Positions 59,801-64,000 of a stretch of DNA of 64,000 bases are shown piece by piece. The notes beneath the pieces were generated by a model, which saw nothing but the letters and a program-made list of their open reading frames with translations, was not told the DNA's origin and ran no database searches. The position numbers were made by a program, and so were the translations under genes. Origin of the DNA: Gp13-AA77 sp035946575 (GTDB lineage: Bacteria; Acidobacteriota; Terriglobia; UBA7540); assembly GCA_035946575.1 (NCBI GenBank), contig DASYZG010000004.1, positions 1 through 64,000 of the forward strand. Direction: 5' to 3'. The stretch's first letter is position 1. The number at the start of each line of letters is the position of its first letter.

Positions 59801-59955
59801 ACACCTGCGGTTCGTCCGTTGCCGCGGGCGCGAGTTGCTCGATCAACATCACCTTCAGCCCGACCAAGAAGGGAGTCGCCTCGGCGGTGCTGAATGTCAA
59901 CGACACGGGCGGCGGCAGCCCGCAGACTTCGAAAGTCGGCGGCACGGGCACGTAG
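56854..59955 (+). CDS. Large secreted FG-GAP/VCBS repeat protein with choice-of-anchor D domains
   Basis: Exported protein of about 1033 aa. The start is MLVRRWVLLALLCLGATTIA, a Sec signal; the frame is open upstream. Thirteen FG-GAP/VCBS-type units of about 62 residues follow, each with NGDGTF-like ends and D-NGDGxxDL calcium-binding-type loops; they should fold as beta-propellers. After a Ser/Gly junction (about residue 730) comes an Ig-like domain (GRPAPTGTVSFYNGSTLLGT), then two ASH-type choice-of-anchor-D domains (LSPTSLNFGNVVVNTTSPAQ; LTPATLNLGSVPVGQTSAPQ). No anchor follows, so it is probably released or loosely surface-bound. Similar proteins are abundant in Acidobacteriota, with roles in adhesion or carbohydrate contact suggested only. 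Confidence 0.9.
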   Translation: MLVRRWVLLALLCLGATTIARAQQFLVAPQFATGEAPYAVAVADVNGDGIPDLVTGDQLANAVSVMLGNGDGTFQPQVEYTTGFEPISIVVADLNQDGKLDVAVTNFEDDTIGVLLGNGDGTFQTQVIYQTAGGPFSIAAGDVNGDGIPDLVVACSATDQISVLIGKGLGTFKTHVDYATGNEPVSAALGDFNNDGKLDVATADYANSANTGVGNTVSVLLNAGSGTFNAHVDYTTGPSGSGPVSVAAGLVNSDSTLDLVVANEMNNTIGFLKGNGDGTFQSGVDYATGTSPHSAVLGNLNNDGFLDVAVVNELGNTASVLLGNGDGTFQNHVDFGTAESPVAVAVGTFISGGATDLAVANGAVDTVSILMGNGNGTFQARRDFATGEAPLSAASADFNNDGKPDAVVANLGSNTVDVYLGNGDGSLQAPASYSTGGTSPFSVVTGNFAGGSIADLAVANLGSNNVAVLVGTGTGTFNAAVEYSIGSGSEPIAVATGDFNKDGKLDLAVADLNADTVSVLLGNGDGTFQSPASYATGLGPHALAVTDINGDGKLDLVVANSVSNTVSVLLGNGDGTFQAHVDYSTGSEPTALAAGAFVTSSSLPGVVTADLTAGPGGVCALLNSGTGTLLAPVCYAAGQNPEAIVAADFNGNGELDLAAANSKSDTASIMLGNGDGTFQNHVDFGAGAAPYSLAIADFNLDGAPDLLSANEASNTVSVLLNMGGTLMTASGSPNPANPNQQVIFTATVATGVNVTGRPAPTGTVSFYNGSTLLGTGTLSSGVASYTDSAGFTTNATIFADYSGDSNYNPHNLPPFTEVVNSGAPQVTLSPTSLNFGNVVVNTTSPAQVVTLTNTGNAALSITSITPSKSYNEKSTTCPLSPSTLGAGLSCTINVTFKPTKIGTVTGTLSITDNASGSPQSVSLTGVGTQIQLTPATLNLGSVPVGQTSAPQTVTLKNVGTTSVTIKSMTFTGTNPSEFKVQSNTCGSSVAAGASCSINITFSPTKKGVASAVLNVNDTGGGSPQTSKVGGTGT

Positions 59956-59969
59956 TTTAACCACCCGGT

Positions 59970-59998
59970 GTAGGGGCGGCCCTCGTGGCCGCTCCTAC
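59970..59998. terminator. Hairpin after the FG-GAP gene
   Basis: GTAGGGGCGGCC and GGCCGCTCCTAC pair with one mismatch over 12 bp around a five-base loop. The hairpin lies 15 bp after the stop codon. It resembles the palindromes at 10830-10850 and 42420-42503. No U-run follows. Confidence 0.5.
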
Positions 59999-60084
59999 AT
60001 CGAACTGGAGACACCATCCCACGCGCAGGGTCCCGCCGCCATCCCTCTCGCGGAGTCCGCTCGGCGTCGTGCTAACCTCGTGGT

Positions 60085-60549
60085 ATGCCGAAGCAGAGTG
60101 CAGGCCTGATCCTTTATCGCCGTCGCGGCGCGGAGTTCCAGGTCCTGCTGGCGCACCCCGGCGGTCCCTTCTATACGCGCAAAGACCTGGGCGCCTGGAG
60201 CATTCCCAAAGGCGAGCCTGACCCTGGCGAGGACTTGCTGGCCGCAGCCCGGCGCGAGGTCGAAGAGGAGCTGGGATTCAAACCGGACGGCGAATTCGTC
60301 TCCCTCGGCTCCATAACTCAGAAGAGCGGCAAGGTCGTCTACGCCTGGGCCATCGAAGGCGACTGGGACCCGAGCCTCATCCGGAGCAACTCTTTCGCGA
60401 TCGAGTGGCCGCCGCACTCGGGCAAACAGCAGGAGTTCCCGGAGGTGGATCGCGCCGAGTTTTTTTCGCTCGCGGAGGCGTGCCGCAGAATCAACCCTGC
60501 GCAGGCGGAGCTCCTCACCAGGCTCCGGCAACTGCTGGCTGCCTCGTAG
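60085..60549 (+). CDS. Nudix hydrolase
   Basis: Cytoplasmic hydrolase of 154 aa acting on a nucleoside diphosphate linked to another moiety. The complete Nudix box GX5EX7REUXEEXGU is present in GEPDPGEDLLAAARREVEEE followed by LGF. The N-terminus SAGLILYRRRGAEFQVLLAH and GAWSIPKGEP are typical. The C-terminal part has SFAIEWPPHSGKQQEFPEVD. Homologues are often annotated as NTP pyrophosphohydrolases, but the substrate cannot be told. Confidence 0.9.
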   Translation: MPKQSAGLILYRRRGAEFQVLLAHPGGPFYTRKDLGAWSIPKGEPDPGEDLLAAARREVEEELGFKPDGEFVSLGSITQKSGKVVYAWAIEGDWDPSLIRSNSFAIEWPPHSGKQQEFPEVDRAEFFSLAEACRRINPAQAELLTRLRQLLAAS

Positions 60550-60651
60550 TCTCGACACTTGCGGCTCGCCACTCGCCACTTTTTGCCGGGGCAGGCCGGC
60601 CTTCGCAATTTCTTGAAGATTCCTCCTTAAAACGCATACCATGGTTAAGCC

Positions 60652-61242
60652 ATGGTTACGATCCGGGAGCTCACCGAAAAACTCGCCGTCATCCGGGAAG
60701 AGGACTTCACCCATCAGGGCGTTCTCGACTGTCTGCGCCGCAATCCCGTCGATGTGGACAGCCTCGATCCTTATCTGTATTTTTGTGCCGAGCACTACAC
60801 GCGTAATCTGATTCAGAAGACCCCGTTGTACGAGCTGATCGCCATATGCTGGGACGTGGCGCAGAAGAGTCCGATCCACAATCACGCCAATCAACGGTGC
60901 TGGATGGCGATAGCCTATGGCAGGGTTCAGGTGCAGAATTTCCGCGTCGTCAGGCGCGATTCGGCAACTCACTACTGCGAGCTTGCGCCGACCACGAACT
61001 TCATCATTGACGCCGGGCGTCCCGCGGAGGTCGATCCGGAAGAGCCCATTCATTCCGTGGCCAACCCTGGCTCTTTCGGCTCGCGCGCCGTGACCCTCCA
61101 CATCTACTCCCGGCCGTTCGACACCTGTGAGATCTACGATCTTAAGGCGCGGCGCGTCGAACAGGTGACCCTGACCAACACCACCGAGTACGGGGTGTTG
61201 AAGTCGGACTTGAAAGTGGAGAAGGCTGCGCTGGTTCACTGA
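60652..61242 (+). CDS. Cysteine dioxygenase (type I, Cys-Tyr pair conserved)
   Basis: Mononuclear iron enzyme oxidising L-cysteine to cysteine sulfinate, 196 aa. Metal ligands are His76 and His78 in SPIHNHANQRCW and His134 in EPIHSVANP. Arg51 in YTRNLI matches the carboxylate-binding Arg60 of the rat enzyme. Cys83 and Tyr152 (LHIYSRPFDTC) align with rat Cys93 and Tyr157, which form the thioether cross-link. His150 is the second-shell His. Most bacterial cysteine dioxygenases have Gly at the Cys position. The start lies in a repeated CATGGTTA. It follows the Nudix gene by 102 bp. Confidence 0.92.
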   Translation: MVTIRELTEKLAVIREEDFTHQGVLDCLRRNPVDVDSLDPYLYFCAEHYTRNLIQKTPLYELIAICWDVAQKSPIHNHANQRCWMAIAYGRVQVQNFRVVRRDSATHYCELAPTTNFIIDAGRPAEVDPEEPIHSVANPGSFGSRAVTLHIYSRPFDTCEIYDLKARRVEQVTLTNTTEYGVLKSDLKVEKAALVH

Positions 61243-61295
61243 CCCGGACGCCGCACGCGATTTTGTCCTCAACCCGCGACGCCCGACGCTTCTGA

Positions 61296-61391
61296 GTTCG
61301 TCAGTATTTCAGTACTTCAGCATGTCAGCATGTCAGTTTTGCGTACGGCCAGGCTGAAACACTGACGAACTGACGGGCTGACCGGCTGAGG
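61296..61391. repeat. Two opposed octamer tracts (5 + 5 units)
   Basis: Left: GTTCGTCA, GTATTTCA, GTACTTCA, GCATGTCA, GCATGTCA (61296-61335). Right: GGCTGAAA, CACTGACG, AACTGACG, GGCTGACC, GGCTGAGG (61352-61391). GTTCGTCAGTATTTCAG (61296-61312) and CTGAAACACTGACGAAC are inverse with one mismatch over 17. The tracts lie between the dioxygenase and S9 peptidase genes. Confidence 0.9.
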
Positions 61392-61477
61392 AGCAGACTC
61401 TTCGCTTCACTCAGAGTGACACCGTCGGCCGAGTTTTCCAGGGAACCGCGAAGCTAACCTGCCGCTTTGGGGGATTC

Positions 61478-63688
61478 ATGAAACGATCCGTAATCTTCGG
61501 TCTCGTCGCCGCGGCGGCGATTCCACTCACGCTTGCCGCCGCAAATCCGCAGGAGAATCATCAGGGAAAGAGGGATCTCACGCCGGAGACCATCAACTCC
61601 GGCGCCGGCCGGCGATTCTTCGGCGGCATGATCCGGCTCGGATGGCGGCCCGGGACCGACCAGCTGTCTTACATCAAGGTGGAAGGCGAAGGTCCCAAAA
61701 TGCAAATGAAGCTCGTCCTGCGCGACGCGGTTTCGGGCAGCGAGCAGGAGGTTCCGGAAGCCGCGGGCAATCATCATCTCAGCCTGTTCAGCTACAAGTG
61801 GTCGCCGCAGGGAGACAAGCTGCTGGTCGAAGGCGGGTCCGACCTGTGGCTGCTGGACCTGAAGGGCGACGAGCCGCGGCGCCTGACCGCGGATCAGGAG
61901 GAAAAGGAGGACGTCTCCTTCTCACCCGGCGGCGATCGCGTGGGATTCGTTGAGCACAACAACATCTACATGATCGATCTCGCTTCGGGCCTGCTGAAGC
62001 AGCTCACCACCGACGGCAACGACAACCTGATGAACGGCAAGCTCGACTGGGTCTATGAAGAGGAACTCCTGCAGCGCGGCACCGCTCCCGCCTACGTCTG
62101 GTCGCCGGACGGCAAGCGGATCGCTTATCTCAGCCTCGACGACACGCCGGTGCCAAAGTATCCGCTCACCCACTACATTTCGGACCACGTGAGTCTGACG
62201 GAGCAACGATTCCCGCAGGCCGGCGATCCGAATCCGACCCCGGGCATGCACGTCGTCACCGTGACCGACGACGTGCCGAAGATCTGGAATTATCCGCTGA
62301 GGGATCACGACGTGGAGTACCTCAGCCCCGACTTCACCTGGACTCCCGATTCCAAGAGCGTGGCCTTCTCCACACTCAACCGGCACCAGACGGACCTGAA
62401 GGACCATCTCTGGGATCCGGAATCGGGCGCCGATCGCGTACTGGTCGAGGAGAAAGACCCCTACTGGATCAACGCCATCGACGCGCCCTACTTCCTGAAG
62501 AACGGAACGCAGTTCCTCTGGCTTTCCGAGCGCGGCGGCTGGCTTCACCTTTACCTCTACGATATCGACGGCCATCAGGTACGAGAACTCGGCTCCGGCA
62601 ACTGGGCGATCGATCGTCCGACGTTCGCTAATCCCGGTCTCGGCGCCTATCAGGTGGATGAGCAGAACGGCTGGGCTTATTTTCTCTCTACAAACCCCGA
62701 TCCGCGCGAGCGCCAGGTCTATCGCGTGCAGCTCGATACCGGTGAGATGCAGCGCCTCACGAGAGACGCCGGCACGCACAGCGCGGAAATCTCGCCGGAC
62801 GGCAAGTACTTCATCGACAACTTCTCCAGCATCACCACACCACCCGAAACACGCCTGCTGAGAGCGGACGGCACGTCCCTCGCCACGCTTCATACCACCA
62901 AAGATCCGTGGGCCGACTATGCCCAGGGCGCGACGGAGCTCGTGACCGTCAAGGCCGACGACGGCACCCCGCTCTACGCCCGGATGGTCAAGCCGCCTGG
63001 CTTCGATCCCAAGAAGCGGTATCCGGTTCTGGTTGATGTTTACGGCGGACCCGACGTCCAGATCGTGCGCAATGCCTGGGGCGACACCAGCGCGGAAGAT
63101 CAGATGTATGCCGAGCGCGGCTACGTCATCTGGAGTCTCGACAACCGCGGCTCTTCGGGCCGCGGTCACGCTTTCGAGTCGGTCATCTTCGAACATATGG
63201 GGGAGCACGAGGTGGAGGATCAGCTTGCGGGCATCAACTACCTCAAGGCCCTACCGTACATCGATGGAAGCCGCATCGGGGTCCATGGATGGTCCTATGG
63301 CGGCTACATGACGCTGGAACTCCTGACCCGAGCGCCCGGGGTCTTCAAGTGCGGCGCCGCCGGCGGTCCGGTAACGGCCTGGAAGTTCTACGATTCGATC
63401 TATACCGAGCGCTACATGCGGACGCCCGAGGAGAATCCGCAGGGCTATCACGATTCGTCGCCCGTCAACTTTGCCGACAAGATCAGGGGCAAGGTGCTGC
63501 TGATCCACGGCACCGACGACGACAACGTCCACATGCAAAACACCATGAATTTCGTGGAAGCGCTGGTGAAGGCGAAGATTCCGTTCGAAGAATACCTGCA
63601 ACCGGGGGAACGGCACGGCTTCGCGAGCTCATCGGCGCGGTTGTACTTGAGCGAGCGCGAACTCACATTCTTCAAGGCCAACCTGTAG
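61478..63688 (+). CDS. S9 family (dipeptidyl-peptidase IV-like) peptidase
   Basis: Exported serine peptidase of 736 aa that removes dipeptides or acts as an oligopeptidase. A Sec signal peptide (MKRSVIFGLVAAAAIPLTLA) starts it. The N-terminal beta-propeller has WSPQGDKLLVEGG, FSPGGDRVGFVEHNN and the Glu pair of DWVYEEELL that binds the substrate N-terminus in DPP IV. The catalytic triad lies in GVHGWSYGGYMTLELL (Ser), HGTDDDNVHMQN (Asp) and PGERHGFASS (His). About 700 residues is typical of DPP IV. It precedes an M28 peptidase on the same strand, suggesting a peptide-scavenging unit. Confidence 0.94.
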   Translation: MKRSVIFGLVAAAAIPLTLAAANPQENHQGKRDLTPETINSGAGRRFFGGMIRLGWRPGTDQLSYIKVEGEGPKMQMKLVLRDAVSGSEQEVPEAAGNHHLSLFSYKWSPQGDKLLVEGGSDLWLLDLKGDEPRRLTADQEEKEDVSFSPGGDRVGFVEHNNIYMIDLASGLLKQLTTDGNDNLMNGKLDWVYEEELLQRGTAPAYVWSPDGKRIAYLSLDDTPVPKYPLTHYISDHVSLTEQRFPQAGDPNPTPGMHVVTVTDDVPKIWNYPLRDHDVEYLSPDFTWTPDSKSVAFSTLNRHQTDLKDHLWDPESGADRVLVEEKDPYWINAIDAPYFLKNGTQFLWLSERGGWLHLYLYDIDGHQVRELGSGNWAIDRPTFANPGLGAYQVDEQNGWAYFLSTNPDPRERQVYRVQLDTGEMQRLTRDAGTHSAEISPDGKYFIDNFSSITTPPETRLLRADGTSLATLHTTKDPWADYAQGATELVTVKADDGTPLYARMVKPPGFDPKKRYPVLVDVYGGPDVQIVRNAWGDTSAEDQMYAERGYVIWSLDNRGSSGRGHAFESVIFEHMGEHEVEDQLAGINYLKALPYIDGSRIGVHGWSYGGYMTLELLTRAPGVFKCGAAGGPVTAWKFYDSIYTERYMRTPEENPQGYHDSSPVNFADKIRGKVLLIHGTDDDNVHMQNTMNFVEALVKAKIPFEEYLQPGERHGFASSSARLYLSERELTFFKANL

Positions 63689-63729
63689 GGTGAGACACTC
63701 GTGATTTCTCACAGCCCGATACGGAGGAG

Positions 63730-64000
63730 ATGATGACGCGGAATGGCACTCTGGTTTTACTGGCGGTTGCTGCGATTCTGGCCATGGGCGCGGCAGCGCC
63801 GGATGAACACCTGGCGGGCTTCTCCGACTCCGCCGCCCGCACGGAGCGCGATTGGGAGGCGAAGTTTAAAGCAATCCCTTCCCCCGATAACATCCGCGAG
63901 TATAACCAGCGGCTTTCAGCCCGCCCGCATAACGTCGGCTCGCCTTACGACAAGGACAACGCCGAGTGGATTCTCTCCCGGTACAAGGAGTGGGGCTGGG
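63730..64000 (+). CDS. M28 family metallopeptidase (glutamate carboxypeptidase-like), partial
   Basis: Only the first 90 codons lie in the window; the gene runs off the right edge. GGAGGA precedes two adjacent ATG codons. A Sec signal (GTLVLLAVAAILAMGAAAP) is followed by the lead-in seen in N-acetylated-alpha-linked acidic dipeptidase proteins: EAKFKAIPSPDNIREYNQRL, SARPHNVGSPYDKDNAEWIL, SRYKEWGW. The metal site lies beyond the edge, so activity cannot be judged. It is 41 bp after the S9 peptidase and likely part of the same unit. Confidence 0.8.
   Translation, partial: MMTRNGTLVLLAVAAILAMGAAAPDEHLAGFSDSAARTERDWEAKFKAIPSPDNIREYNQRLSARPHNVGSPYDKDNAEWILSRYKEWGW

Overview
The window is GC-rich, densely coded chromosomal DNA, most likely from an uncultured Acidobacteriota relative. 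This placement is inferred from gene types typical of that phylum: a Ser/Thr kinase fused to a WD40/TolB-like propeller, two PEP-CTERM proteins, a large FG-GAP/choice-of-anchor-D secreted protein, GH127, S9 and M28 exported enzymes, and a two-gene egtB-egtD ergothioneine locus. No rRNA, tRNA, CRISPR array or complete insertion sequence was seen.

Layout. 1-1.6 kb: a MazF-type toxin/antitoxin pair and a GIY-YIG gene without a clear start, flanked by dRS3-like palindromes. 1.7-8.4 kb: a Tat-exported GH127 enzyme, then glpK, a beta-hydroxyacid-dehydrogenase-like oxidoreductase, a PaaK-like ligase and an unknown membrane protein. 8.4-14.2 kb: egtD/egtB and the sensor kinase. 14.8-27.4 kb: aspS, mutL and cmk on the plus strand, then the minus-strand series tig-clpP-clpX-lon-rho. 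27.5-31.6 kb: mutM, a PEP-CTERM protein, an EcsC-family protein, a nucleotide-sugar epimerase and a polysaccharide deacetylase. 31.7-38.6 kb: the translation operon rimP-nusA-infB-ylxP-rbfA-truB, led by a promoter and an intrinsic terminator-like hairpin. 39.7-48.5 kb: a DUF4010 membrane protein, a TonB-type protein, ileS, a toxin/antitoxin remnant, lspA, a second PEP-CTERM protein and rluD. 48.7-52.1 kb: a Cys/His-rich exported protein, a multicopper oxidase and a TolC-like protein, probably a copper-handling unit. 52.3-56.1 kb: an ABC ATPase with an added MgtE_N-like domain and a tandem-duplicated permease. 56.9 kb to the end: the FG-GAP giant, a Nudix hydrolase, a cysteine dioxygenase, an S9 peptidase and the start of an M28 peptidase.

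The most unusual signal lies between the genes. Many spacers are built of 7- or 8-bp units kept in strict register, such as CTGACAA, ACTGTCG or CACTCAAT. Several carry the stop codon of the preceding gene, and several are paired as inverted repeats. A separate 19-bp element (consensus AAAGCCATCAGGTTGCTGA) occurs seven times in two AT-rich spacers. A dRS3-like palindrome lies between genes and, in degraded form, inside the kinase domain. Other points are the MgtE_N-ABC-AAA_assoc_C fusion, a bacterial cysteine dioxygenase that keeps the Cys/Tyr cross-link pair, and the hairpin ahead of rimP-nusA-infB.
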